A DNA stretch of 64,000 bases from an uncultured Tolumonas sp. (GTDB lineage: Bacteria > Pseudomonadota > Gammaproteobacteria > Enterobacterales > Aeromonadaceae), in assembly GCF_963678185.1 (NCBI RefSeq), contig NZ_OY782757.1, forward strand, positions 3,128,001-3,192,000, written 5' to 3'. The translations under genes were made by a program, and so were the position numbers. A model generated the notes under the pieces. It was not told the DNA's origin. It ran no database searches and saw only the letters and a program-made list of their open reading frames with translations. This document shows positions 1-11,834 of this stretch, one piece after another (position 1 is the stretch's first letter; the number at the start of each line of letters is the position of its first letter).

Positions 1-777
1 GACCGTGACCCTCAGGCGGTGGCAGTAGCCAAAGAGTGGCAGGATCCCCGTTTTGAAATCATCTCAGGTCCATTTTCTTCACTGTATGACTATATGGCAG
101 AGCGTGATCTGCTGGGTAAAGTTGACGGTTTGTTGCTGGATCTTGGCGTGTCATCACCACAACTGGATGAAGCTGAACGTGGTTTCAGTTTCATGAATGA
201 TGGCCCGCTCGATATGCGCATGGACCCGTTGCATGGTGAAAGCGCGGCAGACTGGCTTTTACACGCTGACGTCGATGATATTGCCTGGGTACTGCGCACT
301 TACGGTGAAGAGCGTTTTGCCAATCGTATTGCTCGCGCCATTGTCGCTGATCGTGCCACGACACCTTACACCCGCACTCGCCAGTTGGCTGAGATGATCG
401 CACGTGTGGTGCCAAACAAAGAAAAACATAAACATCCTGCCACACGGAGCTTTCAGGCGTTACGTATTCACGTGAACCAAGAGTTAAAAGAGATCGAAGA
501 AACGCTAAAAGCGTCATTATCGGTTTTGGCTCCTGGTGGTCGTTTGGCCGTGATCAGTTTCCATTCACTGGAAGATCGCATCGTTAAGCAATTTATTCGT
601 CAGCAGGAAAAAGGCATTCAGCCGCCGAAAGGCTTGCCTATTACGGAAGACCAAATTCGTAAAACTCAGACCTTGCATTCTGTTGGTAAAGCGATCAAGC
701 CAGCAGATAGTGAAGTTTCCGACAATGTGCGTTCACGCAGTTCGGTATTGCGTGTCGCCGAGCGTCTGGAGAGCTAA
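1..777 (+). CDS. rsmH: 16S rRNA (cytosine-1402-N4)-methyltransferase RsmH, 5' end missing
   Basis: SAM-dependent methyltransferase that N4-methylates C1402 of 16S rRNA. The reading frame is open from base 1 ([11 protein letters not shown]), which matches the internal E. coli segment GIDRDPQAIAVAK, so the gene starts upstream of the window and the GTG at 19 is not the true start. Recognisable blocks are [42 protein letters not shown], and the C-terminal [18 protein letters not shown] and [12 protein letters not shown]. It is the first visible gene of the dcw cluster and ends 2 bases before ftsL. mraZ and the cluster promoter are expected just outside the window. Confidence 0.97.
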   Translation, partial: DRDPQAVAVAKEWQDPRFEIISGPFSSLYDYMAERDLLGKVDGLLLDLGVSSPQLDEAERGFSFMNDGPLDMRMDPLHGESAADWLLHADVDDIAWVLRTYGEERFANRIARAIVADRATTPYTRTRQLAEMIARVVPNKEKHKHPATRSFQALRIHVNQELKEIEETLKASLSVLAPGGRLAVISFHSLEDRIVKQFIRQQEKGIQPPKGLPITEDQIRKTQTLHSVGKAIKPADSEVSDNVRSRSSVLRVAERLES

Positions 778-779
778 CA

Positions 780-1091
780 ATGGAACGCCGGCTTAATCTC
801 GCTTTATTGATCTTGCTTGATCTGAAACGTCATTGGTTTCAGGTCATTCTGAGTCTGGCTATTCTTGGTTCTGCGCTGACCACTATTGTAGTGACGGACG
901 ATACCCGTTCTGTCACGGCGGAATTGAACAAGGTACAGAGCAAAAGTGATGATCTTGAAGTTGAATGGCGACATTTGGTTTTAGAACAGAATGCTCAGGC
1001 TGAGCATTCGCGCGTTTCGGATATTGCCAAAGTGAAGCTGGCAATGACACGGCCTAAGCCTTTAGAAGAAAAGATGATTAGTCTGCCATGA
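780..1091 (+). CDS. ftsL: Cell division protein FtsL
   Basis: Small bitopic inner-membrane protein of the divisome. It forms the FtsQ-FtsL-FtsB complex that activates the septal synthase FtsW-FtsI. The 103 residues show a short cytoplasmic N-terminus, one hydrophobic segment at about residues 20-38 (FQVILSLAILGSALTTIVV), then a periplasmic heptad-like region rich in charged residues, as expected for the coiled coil paired with FtsB. It lies between rsmH and ftsI, its usual place, and its stop overlaps the ftsI start by 4 bases (ATGA), which suggests translational coupling. Confidence 0.93.
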   Translation: MERRLNLALLILLDLKRHWFQVILSLAILGSALTTIVVTDDTRSVTAELNKVQSKSDDLEVEWRHLVLEQNAQAEHSRVSDIAKVKLAMTRPKPLEEKMISLP

Positions 1092-2854
1092 GCATAAGAG
1101 CTACTACTAAGAAAAATAATAAAAAAACAGATACCGGGCTTGCGCACTGGCGCTTCATCGTGTTGCTGGGTTTTATATTTGCCGGATTTTCAGGCTTGGT
1201 TGCACGCACCGCCTGGATCCAAGTAATTCAACCTGATCGGTTGCGTCAAGAAGGCGATATGCGTTCGCTGAGAACGACATCAGACCCTTCTGATCGAGGC
1301 ATGGTCACCGATCGTAATGGTGAACAATTAGCGGTTTCTGTTCCAGTGCAAGCGGTGTGGGCTGACCCGAAAGAGATCCACGAAGCGGATGGGTTAAAAA
1401 ATACCGATGCATGGATGGCGTTAGCTGATGTGCTGGATCTGGATATGCCTAAGTTAACCGCTAGCATTGCTGATCCCAAACGCCGTTTTGTCTACCTGCA
1501 GCGGCAAATTACCCCTGCAGTGGCTGATTACATCGCTAAATTAAAACTGCCGGGCGTACATTTACGTCGGGAAACCAAACGCTATTACCCAACCGGCGAA
1601 ATTAGTGCGCACTTGGTGGGAAATACCAATATCGATGGCGCCGGTATTGAAGGGGTGGAGCGGGCATTTAATGAATGGCTGACCTCGACGCCGTCAGAAT
1701 ACAAGATCCGTAAAGACCGTCAGGGACGGGTCATTGAAAATATCGGTATCGTCAAAGAAGGTAAAAAAGCAGGGCAATTGGTATTAAGTATCGACCAACG
1801 TTTGCAATCTGTTGCGTATCGTTCTTTGAAATATGCGACTGAAGTGAATAAAGCGACTTCAGGTTCGCTGGTGTTGATGGATGTCATCACTGGTGAAATA
1901 TTGGCGATGGTTAACACACCGTCCTATAACCCGAATAACCGCGAACAGTACGAAAGCTTCCGTGCCCGTAATCGCGCAGTCACTGATACCTACGAACCGG
2001 GTTCTACTGTAAAACCAATAGTTGCCATGAGTGCATTGGAACATGGCGTTATTAACTGGAAAGAAATTCTGGATACGCGGCCATTTGCGGTGGGCGGACA
2101 TATCGTCACCGACAGCCATAAAATGGCGTCGGGTGGTTTATACGATATTTTGAAATACTCTTCCAACATCGGTATGGCGCATATCGCCATGCGTATGCAG
2201 CCTCAATGGATCACGGGCAAACTCGAAGAATTCGGTCTTGGACAGGAGTCCGGAACTGGTTTAATGGGGGAAAGTTCAGGGATGGTGCCAATGCGTAGCC
2301 GTTGGTCAAATATTGAACTGGCAACTCTTGGTTTCGGTTATGGTCTGCGAGTGACACCACTGCAACTGACGGCGGCTTATGCGGCTTTAGCTAATAAAGG
2401 TATTCGTAAACCTATCTCGGTATTAAAAGTTGCCCAAGCTCCGCAAGGTGAGCGAGTGGTCGCCCCTGAAATTGCCGAGCAAGTTATTCACGCCTTGGAA
2501 GGGGTGGTGGAAGAGGGCGGTACTGGTGGTAAAGCAGCGGTACCTGGTTACCGTGTTGCCGGTAAAACCGGTACGGCAAAAGTGGCTGCTGCCGGCGGAT
2601 ACGGTAAAGATTATGTGGGGACATTTGCCGGGTTTGCTCCGGTCAGTAATCCGCGTTTTGCTATGGTCGTGATCATTAACGAACCTCATGGCGCCTCATA
2701 TTATGGTGGTTCCGTTGCTGGCCCTACGTTTGCGGAAGTAATGAGTAGTGCATTACAGCTTTATAATGTACCGCCCGATGCGCTACCCGATCCGAAAGAA
2801 GAATTGAATACTGCTCAACGCAGCGAGGTGAAGAAAAATGCCACTCGCTCTTGA
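1088..2854 (+). CDS. ftsI: Peptidoglycan D,D-transpeptidase FtsI (PBP3)
   Basis: Septal class B penicillin-binding protein that cross-links peptidoglycan at the division site with FtsW. The 588 residues match the E. coli length. A single membrane anchor lies at about residues 22-40, a dimerisation domain follows, and the transpeptidase domain has all three catalytic motifs: STVK with Ser306 as nucleophile, SSN at 358-360 and KTG at 493-495. These are within one residue of the E. coli positions. The start overlaps ftsL by 4 bases, and the 3' end overlaps murE by 17 bases. Confidence 0.98.
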   Translation: MSIRATTKKNNKKTDTGLAHWRFIVLLGFIFAGFSGLVARTAWIQVIQPDRLRQEGDMRSLRTTSDPSDRGMVTDRNGEQLAVSVPVQAVWADPKEIHEADGLKNTDAWMALADVLDLDMPKLTASIADPKRRFVYLQRQITPAVADYIAKLKLPGVHLRRETKRYYPTGEISAHLVGNTNIDGAGIEGVERAFNEWLTSTPSEYKIRKDRQGRVIENIGIVKEGKKAGQLVLSIDQRLQSVAYRSLKYATEVNKATSGSLVLMDVITGEILAMVNTPSYNPNNREQYESFRARNRAVTDTYEPGSTVKPIVAMSALEHGVINWKEILDTRPFAVGGHIVTDSHKMASGGLYDILKYSSNIGMAHIAMRMQPQWITGKLEEFGLGQESGTGLMGESSGMVPMRSRWSNIELATLGFGYGLRVTPLQLTAAYAALANKGIRKPISVLKVAQAPQGERVVAPEIAEQVIHALEGVVEEGGTGGKAAVPGYRVAGKTGTAKVAAAGGYGKDYVGTFAGFAPVSNPRFAMVVIINEPHGASYYGGSVAGPTFAEVMSSALQLYNVPPDALPDPKEELNTAQRSEVKKNATRS

Positions 2855-4307
2855 TCGACTCCTGGCGGGTTTTAATATCTCCGCACCTGCCATTCAATTA
2901 AATGATATGCAGTTAGATACGCGCTTGTTAAAACAAGGCTCTCTGTTTCTGGCCTTGAAAGGGCACGCGATTGATGGTCGTTTGTTTATGCAACAAGCCG
3001 AGCAATCGGGTGCAGTAGCCATTTTGTTTGATAATAGCGATGGTTTTATTGCTCCAATGCTGAATATTCCTTGTATTGCGGTGCCTTCATTAGCCGAAAA
3101 AGTTAGTGAACTGGCTGGATTGTTTTATGATCAACCAGCGGAAAAATTAGCGCTGGTTGGTGTCACCGGCACCAATGGCAAAAGTACCTGTACACAGCTG
3201 ATTGCCAACTGGACACAATTACTTGGCCAGCGTGGCGGTGTGTTAGGCACATTGGGTAATGGTTTATTCGGCCAGTTGCGGGCAACAGAAAATACCACGG
3301 GCAGTGCGATCTCTATTCAGCAGGAATTAGCGCATTTCGTCACTGAACATGTTGATGTTGCGGCAATGGAAGTGTCTTCGCATGGGCTGGTGCAGCACCG
3401 AGTCTCTGCATTACCCTTTGCTGCTGCCGTATTCACCAATCTCAGCCGTGATCACCTTGATTACCACCATACTATGCAGGCGTATGCAGAAGCAAAACGT
3501 CAAATTTTTAAGCAAACAACGCCTGCACATTGCATTCTGAATGCCGACGACGAGACTGCGAGAGAGTGGTTGCAACAAATGCCGCAGGCTGTGGTCTATG
3601 GCATTGATCAGCAACTGCCAAACCATACCGGCTCTTTTCTCTACGCTACTGATGTAAAATATCACCCGCAGGGGATTACGATCAGCATTCACTCTTCCTG
3701 GGGGGATGGTGTATTATCTGCGCCCCTTCTTGGGAAGTTTAATGTCTCTAATTTGCTGGCGGCGTTAGCGGTAATGTTGGTTTTGCAGTACGACTTTGAA
3801 ACGCTGTGTCAGACGGCATCCCGCCTGCAACCAGTCACTGGTCGAATGGAATGTTTTGGTAATTCGCAGCAGCCGTTAGTGGTTGTGGATTACGCACATA
3901 CCCCTGATGGTCTGGAAAAAGCACTACAAGCGGCAAGACAGCATTGTCATGGCCGTCTGTTTTGTATTTTCGGCTGTGGCGGTGATCGTGATCGCGGTAA
4001 ACGACCACAAATGACTGCTATCGCAGAACAGTGGGCAGATACGATTATCCTGACTGACGACAACCCTCGTACTGAAGATCCTGCCGTTATTATCGCGGAT
4101 ATGTGTGCCGGCCTACAAAAGCCAGCACAGGCACATATTGAACATTCGCGAACTCGTGCCATCGAACTCGCGCTGTCACAAGCCGTTGCTGGTGACATCA
4201 TCTTAGTGGCTGGGAAAGGCCATGAAGATTATCAAATTGTTGGCAAAGAAAAACGCCATTACAGCGACCGAGAAACCGTCATGCAGCTACTGGGAGCAAC
4301 GTCATGA
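2838..4307 (+). CDS. murE: UDP-MurNAc-L-Ala-D-Glu:meso-diaminopimelate ligase MurE
   Basis: Cytoplasmic Mur ligase that adds the third amino acid to the peptidoglycan stem peptide using ATP. The ATP-binding loop VTGTNGKST lies at residues 109-117, and the substrate motif DNPR at 408-411 is characteristic of enzymes that use meso-diaminopimelate rather than lysine, as in a Gram-negative wall. The ORF is 489 residues, typical for the family. It overlaps ftsI upstream by 17 bases and murF downstream by 4 bases. Confidence 0.97.
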   Translation: MPLALDRLLAGFNISAPAIQLNDMQLDTRLLKQGSLFLALKGHAIDGRLFMQQAEQSGAVAILFDNSDGFIAPMLNIPCIAVPSLAEKVSELAGLFYDQPAEKLALVGVTGTNGKSTCTQLIANWTQLLGQRGGVLGTLGNGLFGQLRATENTTGSAISIQQELAHFVTEHVDVAAMEVSSHGLVQHRVSALPFAAAVFTNLSRDHLDYHHTMQAYAEAKRQIFKQTTPAHCILNADDETAREWLQQMPQAVVYGIDQQLPNHTGSFLYATDVKYHPQGITISIHSSWGDGVLSAPLLGKFNVSNLLAALAVMLVLQYDFETLCQTASRLQPVTGRMECFGNSQQPLVVVDYAHTPDGLEKALQAARQHCHGRLFCIFGCGGDRDRGKRPQMTAIAEQWADTIILTDDNPRTEDPAVIIADMCAGLQKPAQAHIEHSRTRAIELALSQAVAGDIILVAGKGHEDYQIVGKEKRHYSDRETVMQLLGATS

Positions 4308-5674
4308 TACCGATGTCATTAGCACAAATCGCTCAAGTGACAGATGGCCAGTTATTGAATTGTGCTGATACCAGTATGGTTGTTAGCAATGTCAGTACTG
4401 ATACCCGTACAGTAACTGATGGAGCCTTGTTTATCGCATTGCAGGGCGAACGTTTTGATGCTCATCAATTTGTCGATCAAGCCATGCTCAAAGGTGCTGT
4501 CGCGGCAGTGGTGTCTCGTCCACTTCCTGACACCATCCCGCAAATTTTGGTTGCTGATACACGCATCGCGTTGGGTCAGATCGCGGCTTGGGGGCGTGAA
4601 CAACTTGATCTACAGATCGTTGCGATCACCGGCAGTTGTGGCAAGACAACTTTAAAAGAGATGTGTGCCGCTATTTTACAGCAGACCGCACCAGTGCTGG
4701 CGACACAAGGCAATCTTAATAATGAAATCGGGGTGCCACAAACCTTATTGCGACTAACTCCAACAGAACGTTATGCCGTTGTTGAGTTGGGCGCGAATCA
4801 TCCCGGTGAAATTGCTTGGACGACCTCATTAGTTAAACCCGATGTTGCAGTAATAAATAATGTGGCAGCTGCCCATTTGGCTGGCTTTGGTTCATTACGC
4901 GGTGTTGCGGTTGCTAAAACTGAAATTTTTGGTGGTTTGTCGGCGACGGGAACCGCTGTTATCAATGCCGACAGTGAGTTTTATGACTGGTGGCGGGAGA
5001 TTTTGTCTGTTCGTACCGTTAGTTTTGGTTTGGAAAATGCCAAAGCAGATTTTCGTGCCGAAAATATTCAGCAGGATGCGCAAGGCATTGCCAGTTTCAC
5101 GCTGCTTGCTCCGCAAGGAAGCATAGATATCCAGCTACCTATTCCGGGTTTACACAATATCAGTAATGCACTGGCTGCTGCTGCCGTTACGACTTCGCTA
5201 GGGTTAACGCTGACTCAGGTCAAATCTGGCTTGGCCAATATGCGACCTGTAAAGGGACGTTTTTGCGTACAAAAACTGTCTGATGATTTAACGGTCATTG
5301 ATGATACCTACAATGCCAGCGTGCAATCGGTCATGGCAGCGATTGATACATTAGCCGTCATGCCTGGATATCGGGTTCTGGCTTTTGGCGATATGGGTGA
5401 GCTAGGTGCTGATGCAGCCAGTTTACATCGTCAGATCGGTGAACATGCACGGTTACGGCAACTGGATGCGGTACTCACCGTAGGTAGTTTATCGCGTCAC
5501 GCAGCAGAAGCGGCTGATGGCCAACATTTTAATGATAAAGAAAGCCTGTATCAGGCATTACAGATGTTAATACAACAACATCGACCTATGACTATTTTGG
5601 CCAAAGGCGCGCGCAGTGCCCGAATGGAAGAAGTAGTCGCTTTTGTCAAATCTTGTGAGGAACAAGCATGTTAG
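4304..5674 (+). CDS. murF: UDP-MurNAc-tripeptide:D-Ala-D-Ala ligase MurF
   Basis: Cytoplasmic Mur ligase that attaches the D-Ala-D-Ala dipeptide, completing UDP-MurNAc-pentapeptide. The N-terminal substrate domain carries [17 protein letters not shown]. The P-loop ITGSCGKTT (about 108-116) has a cysteine where many homologues have serine. The central domain has [11 protein letters not shown] and the C-terminal domain [11 protein letters not shown]. Length 456 residues is typical. The gene overlaps murE by 4 bases and mraY by 7 bases. The dipeptide supplier ddl is not in this cluster. Confidence 0.96.
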   Translation: MIPMSLAQIAQVTDGQLLNCADTSMVVSNVSTDTRTVTDGALFIALQGERFDAHQFVDQAMLKGAVAAVVSRPLPDTIPQILVADTRIALGQIAAWGREQLDLQIVAITGSCGKTTLKEMCAAILQQTAPVLATQGNLNNEIGVPQTLLRLTPTERYAVVELGANHPGEIAWTTSLVKPDVAVINNVAAAHLAGFGSLRGVAVAKTEIFGGLSATGTAVINADSEFYDWWREILSVRTVSFGLENAKADFRAENIQQDAQGIASFTLLAPQGSIDIQLPIPGLHNISNALAAAAVTTSLGLTLTQVKSGLANMRPVKGRFCVQKLSDDLTVIDDTYNASVQSVMAAIDTLAVMPGYRVLAFGDMGELGADAASLHRQIGEHARLRQLDAVLTVGSLSRHAAEAADGQHFNDKESLYQALQMLIQQHRPMTILAKGARSARMEEVVAFVKSCEEQAC

Positions 5675-6750
5675 TTTGGCTGGCGGAGTTGTTAACGCCC
5701 CATTTATCCTTTTTTCATGTGGTCTCTTATCTGACCTTCCGTGCCATTATGTCAATTCTGACTGGGCTTGGTTTTGCCCTGTGGATGGGTCCTCGTTTGA
5801 TCCGTCGTCTGCAATTATTGCAGATCGGGCAGGTTGTGCGTAACGATGGTCCGGAATCACATTTCAGCAAAGCAGGCACACCAACAATGGGCGGGATCAT
5901 GATCCTGCTGTCGATTTTCTTGTCGGTGGTATTGTGGGCCCGTCTTAGCAACCCTTATGTTTGGGTTGTGTTATTTGTGCTGGTTAGCTTTGGCACTATC
6001 GGTTTTATTGATGACTACCGCAAAGTGATCCGTAAAAACCCGGATGGGTTGATTGCACGCTGGAAATACTTCTGGCAATCCGCTTCAGCGCTGGCAGTTG
6101 CTGTCTTCTTATATGCCACGACAACCAGTGATGCTCAAACCACATTGGTCGTGCCGTTCTTTAAAGAGATCATGCCGCAGCTCGGTTTATTGTTCATTTT
6201 GATGACCTATTTTGTCATTGTCGGTGCCTCAAATGCAGTAAACCTGACGGACGGGTTAGATGGTCTCGCTATTATGCCGACCGTTATGGTGGCCGCAGGT
6301 TTTGCTTTAATTGCCTGGGCTACTGGTAACGTTAATTTTGCAAATTACTTACATATTCCGTATGTCGCTAATGCATCTGAACTGATGGTTATCTGTACCG
6401 CTATTATTGGTGCCGGTCTGGGTTTCCTATGGTTTAACACCTATCCAGCACAAGTCTTTATGGGCGATGTCGGTTCGCTGGCACTGGGCGCTATTCTCGG
6501 CATCATTGCAGTGTTAGTGCGTCAGGAGTTCCTGCTATTCATCATGGGCGGTGTTTTTGTGATGGAAACCATGTCAGTGATCCTGCAGGTTGGGTCGTAT
6601 AAATTGCGCGGCCAGCGAATTTTCCGTATGGCGCCAATACATCACCATTACGAATTAAAAGGTTGGCCGGAACCTCGGGTGATTGTTCGTTTTTGGATCA
6701 TCACGCTGGTGTTGGTGTTGTTAGGTCTGGTTACTCTGAAACTAAGGTAG
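5668..6750 (+). CDS. mraY: Phospho-MurNAc-pentapeptide transferase MraY
   Basis: Polytopic inner-membrane enzyme that transfers phospho-MurNAc-pentapeptide to undecaprenyl phosphate, forming lipid I. The 360-residue product has about ten hydrophobic helices and the signature loops [15 protein letters not shown] (catalytic aspartates), [24 protein letters not shown] and [13 protein letters not shown]. Length and motif order match the family. The start overlaps murF by 7 bases, and murD begins 6 bases after the stop. Confidence 0.98.
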   Translation: MLVWLAELLTPHLSFFHVVSYLTFRAIMSILTGLGFALWMGPRLIRRLQLLQIGQVVRNDGPESHFSKAGTPTMGGIMILLSIFLSVVLWARLSNPYVWVVLFVLVSFGTIGFIDDYRKVIRKNPDGLIARWKYFWQSASALAVAVFLYATTTSDAQTTLVVPFFKEIMPQLGLLFILMTYFVIVGASNAVNLTDGLDGLAIMPTVMVAAGFALIAWATGNVNFANYLHIPYVANASELMVICTAIIGAGLGFLWFNTYPAQVFMGDVGSLALGAILGIIAVLVRQEFLLFIMGGVFVMETMSVILQVGSYKLRGQRIFRMAPIHHHYELKGWPEPRVIVRFWIITLVLVLLGLVTLKLR

Positions 6751-6756
6751 TCACGG

Positions 6757-8049
6757 ATGAAACAGGTTGTCATCATCGGATTAGGAAAAACAGGTCTCTC
6801 ATGTGCGACTTATTTCCGTCAGCGCGGTATTACGCCATTGGTGCTGGATACCCGTGAAAATCCACCCGGGAAAGAGCTGCTACCTGCTGATTGCAACCTG
6901 ATCACCGGACCGCTGGATCCTGAAATTTTATGTTCTGCATCATTGATTATTGCCAGCCCAGGGGTTGCGTTAGCAACGCCTGCTTTACAGGCTGCGCAAG
7001 CTGCAGGCGTTGAAATTATTGGCGATATCGAATTATTTGCTCGTGAAGCCAAAGCGCCTATCGTGGCAATCACTGGTTCTAACGGTAAAAGCACGGTAAC
7101 AACATTGGTCGGGTTGATGGCTGAACAAGCCGGACTTAACGTCGGTGTTGGTGGCAATATTGGTACGCCTGCGTTGGATCTGCTGTTACAACCGGCCGAT
7201 TTATATGTTCTGGAGTTATCCAGTTTTCAGCTGGAAACAACCTCGTCACTGCAGCCGGCAGCCGCCGTAATTTTGAATTTAAGTGAAGATCATCTGGATC
7301 GTTACGATGGAATGGCCGGTTATCTAGCCGCCAAGCAGCGTATTTTTAGTCATGCTAAACACATTGTGGTTAACCGTGATGATGCAGCAACGTTACCTCC
7401 GCAACAAGCTTACTGGCAAAGTTTTGGTCTGAATAATGAAGCTTATGGGCGGGTGCAGCAGGCTGACGGTTTATGGTTGAGTGTGGCGGGAAAAGCGATT
7501 TTACCGGTAACTGACCTTCATATTGTCGGTGCTCATAATCAGATGAATGCACTGGCTGCAATGGCGTTAGCTGATGCTGTGGGTATTCCGCAAGCTGCGC
7601 AGTTGGAAGTATTGCGTTCATTTACTGGCTTGGCTCATCGTTGCCAATTTGTCCGTGAAGTGGATGGTGTTCGTTGGATCAATGATTCCAAAGCAACCAA
7701 TGTGGGTTCTACGCTGGCGGCTGTCGCCGGTGTGAGTGAAAGTGTACACGGACGCCTATGGTTACTGGCTGGCGGGCAAGGAAAAGGGCAGGATTTTTCA
7801 CCCTTACAGCCGTTATTGGCTAGCCAGATTTACCAGATGATCTGTTTTGGCCAAGATGCCGATATTTTGATGAAGTTAGCCGACAACACCCACCTCGTTG
7901 CTGATTTAGATGCTGCAGTAGCTTATGTTGCTGAGCAGGTAAAAGCCGATGATTGGGTTCTTTTAGCACCGGCTTGTGCCAGTCTTGATCAATTCCGTAA
8001 TTTTGAACAACGCGGTCAGCGTTTCGCTGATTTGGTGAATGCACGATGA
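6757..8049 (+). CDS. murD: UDP-MurNAc-L-alanine:D-glutamate ligase MurD
   Basis: Cytoplasmic ligase that adds D-glutamate to UDP-MurNAc-L-Ala. An N-terminal Rossmann-like domain ([12 protein letters not shown]) binds the UDP moiety. The P-loop [10 protein letters not shown] lies at about residues 104-113. The central SSFQLE and [10 protein letters not shown] blocks and the C-terminal [11 protein letters not shown] block are all recognisable. The ORF is 430 residues. It overlaps ftsW by 4 bases. Confidence 0.97.
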   Translation: MKQVVIIGLGKTGLSCATYFRQRGITPLVLDTRENPPGKELLPADCNLITGPLDPEILCSASLIIASPGVALATPALQAAQAAGVEIIGDIELFAREAKAPIVAITGSNGKSTVTTLVGLMAEQAGLNVGVGGNIGTPALDLLLQPADLYVLELSSFQLETTSSLQPAAAVILNLSEDHLDRYDGMAGYLAAKQRIFSHAKHIVVNRDDAATLPPQQAYWQSFGLNNEAYGRVQQADGLWLSVAGKAILPVTDLHIVGAHNQMNALAAMALADAVGIPQAAQLEVLRSFTGLAHRCQFVREVDGVRWINDSKATNVGSTLAAVAGVSESVHGRLWLLAGGQGKGQDFSPLQPLLASQIYQMICFGQDADILMKLADNTHLVADLDAAVAYVAEQVKADDWVLLAPACASLDQFRNFEQRGQRFADLVNAR

Positions 8050-9224
8050 AGCGGTTGTTACGGACAATGATGCAGGCGGTATGGCGCTGGTTTGTTCCAG
8101 ACCGTTCATCGTTTTATGATCGTGGATTATTAGCATTAATGTTTTCACTGATGGGTATCGGTCTGATGATGGTTGCTTCAGCTTCCATCAAAGAAGGTCC
8201 TGGCGGTGATATGTTTTATTTCACCAAACGCCATTTGATATTTTTGATTATTTGTCTGGGCATTGGTGTTGGCACCTTATATCTACCGCTTGAACGTTGG
8301 AAAGCTTGGAGCGGCCGTCTGCTGGTCGGTGCGCTGGGGTTATTGTTTGCGACTCTGGCTGTCGGTCGTACCGTCAACGGTGCAAAGCGTTGGATCGGTT
8401 TCGGTTTTTTTAATATCCAGCCTGCTGAATTAGCTAAGTTGGCATTGATTATTTTTATTGCCAGTTATTTAGTTCGCAGAAGTGATGAAGTTCGCGGTAA
8501 TTTTATCGGCTTTGTGAAACCACTAGCGGTGGTGTTCCTGTTGGCTTTTATGCTGCTATTGCAACCCGATCTGGGTTCGGTGGTGGTTTTGTTTGTATGT
8601 ACGTTCGGTTTATTGTTCATTGGTGGCGCGAAAGTGATTCAGTTCATTGCCATCATTGCTGCTGGTCTGGCCGCATTAGTCGGGTTGATCATGTTTGAGC
8701 CTTATCGTATGCGCCGAGTAACCTCATTTTTAGATCCGTGGGCTGATCCATTTGGTAGTGGTTATCAGCTAACCCAATCATTAATGGCGTTCGGTCGGGG
8801 TGGTTTATTCGGGCAAGGATTAGGGAATTCAGTACAAAAATTATCCTACTTACCAGAAGCTCATACCGATTTTGTCTTTGCCATTTTAGGGGAAGAGTTG
8901 GGGTATGCCGGTGTGTTAGCCGTATTATTCCTGCAATTATTGCTGGCGATGAAAGCGCTGAAAATTGGCCGCACAGCATTACTGAGAAGTAAGCTTTATG
9001 AAGGTTATATGGCCTGTGGTATTGGGATCTGGTTCAGTTTCCAAACGGTAGTTAACGTGGGTGCGGCGGCTGGTATGCTGCCAACTAAAGGTTTGACATT
9101 ACCGTTGGTGAGTTACGGTGGTTCCAGTTTGATCGCGATTACTATGGCCGTAGCGATTTTATTACGTATTGATTTTGAACGTCGGCTGGATACCAGTCAT
9201 GTGATCTCGCGGGAGGCCGCATGA
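8046..9224 (+). CDS. ftsW: Septal peptidoglycan polymerase FtsW (SEDS family)
   Basis: SEDS-family glycosyltransferase that polymerises lipid II at the septum with FtsI. The 392-residue product has about ten membrane segments. Family blocks seen are [52 protein letters not shown] and the C-terminal [13 protein letters not shown]. Start ATG 8046 overlaps murD, and the stop overlaps murG by 4 bases. The neighbourhood distinguishes it from RodA. Confidence 0.97.
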   Translation: MKRLLRTMMQAVWRWFVPDRSSFYDRGLLALMFSLMGIGLMMVASASIKEGPGGDMFYFTKRHLIFLIICLGIGVGTLYLPLERWKAWSGRLLVGALGLLFATLAVGRTVNGAKRWIGFGFFNIQPAELAKLALIIFIASYLVRRSDEVRGNFIGFVKPLAVVFLLAFMLLLQPDLGSVVVLFVCTFGLLFIGGAKVIQFIAIIAAGLAALVGLIMFEPYRMRRVTSFLDPWADPFGSGYQLTQSLMAFGRGGLFGQGLGNSVQKLSYLPEAHTDFVFAILGEELGYAGVLAVLFLQLLLAMKALKIGRTALLRSKLYEGYMACGIGIWFSFQTVVNVGAAAGMLPTKGLTLPLVSYGGSSLIAITMAVAILLRIDFERRLDTSHVISREAA

Positions 9225-10288
9225 GTCGTAAAATGGTAATTATGGCAGGTGGCACTGGTGGTCACGTGTTTCCAGGGTTAGCAGTAGCTCACCGTCTGCA
9301 AGCGGATGATTGGCAAATTCATTGGCTGGGCACTCCGGATCGTATGGAAGCCGATTTAGTGCCAGCCCATGGTTTTCCCATTGAATTTATTAATATTCGT
9401 GGTTTACGTAACCATGGGTTAGTACGCAAATTATTAGCTCCCTTTCAAATCATTAAAGCGATTTTGCAAGCATTAATGATCCTGCGCCGCATTAAACCTG
9501 ATGTGGTGTTAGGCATGGGGGGGTATGCGGCAGGGCCGGGTGGTGTTGCTGCAAAATTATTAGGTATTCCACTGGTTCTGCATGAGCAAAATGCCGCAGC
9601 TGGTTTAACTAATCGCCTGTTGGCTAAAATTGCTACGCGTATTTTGATGGGGTTCGAAGGCGCGTTTCCATTGACCGAGCGTTCACGAGTAGTGGGTAAT
9701 CCGGTTCGGGATGAGTTTTTGCAATTAGCTCAGCAACCGTTAAAACATTATCAAGCTGGCTCAGCATTAAAGATTTTGATCGTTGGTGGCAGTTTAGGTG
9801 CCAAAGCGCTAAACCAAGTCGTTCCTAATGCCTTGGCAAAACTAAACCATGTTGAGATCCGTCATCAGTGTGGTAAGGGCAACGGTAATCTGGTCAGCGA
9901 TCTGTATCAATCACTTGGTGTTACAACTGTCACGGTAACTGAATTTATCAATGACATGTCAGCGGCTTATGAATGGGCCGATTTATTGATTTGTCGAGCA
10001 GGTGCATTAACCGTCGCGGAAGTCGCTGCAGCGGGGATCCCCGCGATTTTTGTTCCATTACCACATGCCGTTGATGATCATCAAACTCGTAATGCGGAAA
10101 GCCTGACATTACGTGGCGCTGCTGTATTAATGCCACAGAAAGAGATGACAGCTGATAAACTGGCTACCTTGATCGCCCAATGGCAATCAGAGCCGCGTCA
10201 GTTACAAAAAATGGCTCAGCTTTCCCGGGCAGCAGCAATTCTCAATGCAACTGACCGTGTTGTGAGTGAATGCAAGGCACTAATTTAA
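9221..10288 (+). CDS. murG: UDP-GlcNAc:lipid I N-acetylglucosaminyltransferase MurG
   Basis: Peripheral inner-membrane GT-B glycosyltransferase that converts lipid I to lipid II. The N-terminal glycine-rich loop [14 protein letters not shown] is at about residues 10-23. The second glycine-rich loop [11 protein letters not shown] and the UDP-GlcNAc-binding block [20 protein letters not shown] with [10 protein letters not shown] follow. Length 355 residues is typical. It overlaps ftsW by 4 bases and is followed by murC after 18 bases. Confidence 0.98.
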   Translation: MSRKMVIMAGGTGGHVFPGLAVAHRLQADDWQIHWLGTPDRMEADLVPAHGFPIEFINIRGLRNHGLVRKLLAPFQIIKAILQALMILRRIKPDVVLGMGGYAAGPGGVAAKLLGIPLVLHEQNAAAGLTNRLLAKIATRILMGFEGAFPLTERSRVVGNPVRDEFLQLAQQPLKHYQAGSALKILIVGGSLGAKALNQVVPNALAKLNHVEIRHQCGKGNGNLVSDLYQSLGVTTVTVTEFINDMSAAYEWADLLICRAGALTVAEVAAAGIPAIFVPLPHAVDDHQTRNAESLTLRGAAVLMPQKEMTADKLATLIAQWQSEPRQLQKMAQLSRAAAILNATDRVVSECKALI

Positions 10289-10306
10289 TAAGAGATCAGA
10301 ACGTAA

Positions 10307-11761
10307 ATGACAAAAGTTGAGTTAGCCAAATTAAGAACCATGATCCCGGAAATGCGCCGGGTACGTCGTATCCACTTTATTGGGATCGGTGGCGCAGGTA
10401 TGGGCGGTATTGCTGAAGTTTTGGCTAATGAAGGTTATCAAATCAGTGGTTCTGATATTGCCAATAATCGCGTCACGGAACATCTGGCATCATTAGGTGC
10501 AGAAATTCAGATCGGTCATAAAACCGAAAATGTGCAAGGTGCGAGCGTTGTGGTTGTTTCTACGGCGATACATGCCGACAACCCGGAAGTGATTGCGGCA
10601 CGTGAACTGCGTATTCCGGTTGTGCGTCGTGCAGAAATGCTGGCGGAATTGATGCGTTATCGGCATGGTATTGCTATCGCCGGTACTCATGGCAAAACCA
10701 CCACCACCAGTTTGATTGCCAGCGTGTATGCTCAGGCCGGTGCTGATCCTACTTTTGTGATCGGTGGTTTGTTAAACAGTGCCGGTACGAACGCGCGTTT
10801 GGGTACAAGCCGTTACCTGATTGCCGAAGCCGATGAAAGCGATGCTTCTTTCTTGCATCTGCAACCGATGGTCGCCATCGTGACCAACATTGAAGCCGAC
10901 CATATGGATACCTATGGTGGTGATTTCTCTAAATTACGTGCTACGTTCCTCGAGTTTTTGCATAACTTACCTTTTTATGGCTTAGCGGTTGTTTGTATTG
11001 ATGACCCGGTGATTCGGGGCTTATTGCCAGAAATTGGCCGTGCCACGATCACTTACGGTTATAGCGACGATGCCGATGTGCAAGTACAAGAGTTTGTGCA
11101 GGAAGGCAGTCAAACACGCTTTCAGCTTCGGTTACAAAGCGGCACAATTTTACCGATCAATCTTAACTTACCCGGTCGCCACAATGCATTGAATGCGGCA
11201 GCTACGATCGCAGTTGCATTGGAAGATCATATTCCAACTGATGCCATCGTAGATGCTTTAGCACAATTTGCCGGGGTAGGGCGTCGTTTTCAGCAATACG
11301 GTGAATTTGATACTGGTGCAGGTTCTGCATTATTAGTTGATGACTATGGGCATCACCCGACCGAAGTGCGTGCGACTTTAGCGTCAGCGCGTGCGGCTTG
11401 GCCTGAACGTCGTCTGGTTTTGGTTTTTCAACCGCACCGTTATACACGTACCCGTGATTTGTATGATGATTTCGCAGAAGTACTATCAAAAGTTGATGTG
11501 CTGATCATGTTGGATGTTTATGCCGCTGGTGAAGAGGTAATCCCCGGTGCTGATGGGCGCAGCCTGTGCCGTTCTATCCGTCAACGCGGTGCTTTGGATC
11601 CTATTTTTGTGGCAACACCGAATGAGGTTCCGGCTGTGTTGGCTGAAGTATTAAAAGATGGCGATGTCGTCTTGACGCAGGGTGCCGGTAACGTTGGGCA
11701 ACTGTCTCGTAAGCTGGCTGAGCTTAAACTGAACATTAATGCGATGAAAACAACAAATTAA
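10307..11761 (+). CDS. murC: UDP-MurNAc:L-alanine ligase MurC
   Basis: First Mur ligase of the pathway, adding L-alanine to UDP-MurNAc. The N-terminal [17 protein letters not shown] is the UDP-binding domain signature. The P-loop [10 protein letters not shown] lies at residues 125-134, [10 protein letters not shown] at the active site, and [10 protein letters not shown] in the C-terminal domain. Length is 484 residues. Unlike E. coli there is no ddlB after it: 114 bases containing a strong promoter separate it from ftsQ. Confidence 0.98.
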   Translation: MTKVELAKLRTMIPEMRRVRRIHFIGIGGAGMGGIAEVLANEGYQISGSDIANNRVTEHLASLGAEIQIGHKTENVQGASVVVVSTAIHADNPEVIAARELRIPVVRRAEMLAELMRYRHGIAIAGTHGKTTTTSLIASVYAQAGADPTFVIGGLLNSAGTNARLGTSRYLIAEADESDASFLHLQPMVAIVTNIEADHMDTYGGDFSKLRATFLEFLHNLPFYGLAVVCIDDPVIRGLLPEIGRATITYGYSDDADVQVQEFVQEGSQTRFQLRLQSGTILPINLNLPGRHNALNAAATIAVALEDHIPTDAIVDALAQFAGVGRRFQQYGEFDTGAGSALLVDDYGHHPTEVRATLASARAAWPERRLVLVFQPHRYTRTRDLYDDFAEVLSKVDVLIMLDVYAAGEEVIPGADGRSLCRSIRQRGALDPIFVATPNEVPAVLAEVLKDGDVVLTQGAGNVGQLSRKLAELKLNINAMKTTN

Positions 11762-11806
11762 TTGTCGCAAATGATAAAAACGGGGCTGAATAAGTCCCAA
11801 ACAGTT

Positions 11807-11834
11807 TTGACCGATCTTAGCGTCCCGCTATAAT
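11807..11834 (+). promoter_or_regulatory. Sigma-70 promoter for ftsQ-ftsA-ftsZ
   Basis: TTGACC at 11807-11812 and a perfect TATAAT at 11829-11834 are separated by 16 bases, close to the sigma-70 consensus. Transcription would begin about 35 bases before the ftsQ start. Its position in the only sizeable gap of the dcw cluster suggests independent expression of the division genes ftsQAZ. Promoter activity is inferred from sequence only. Confidence 0.8.
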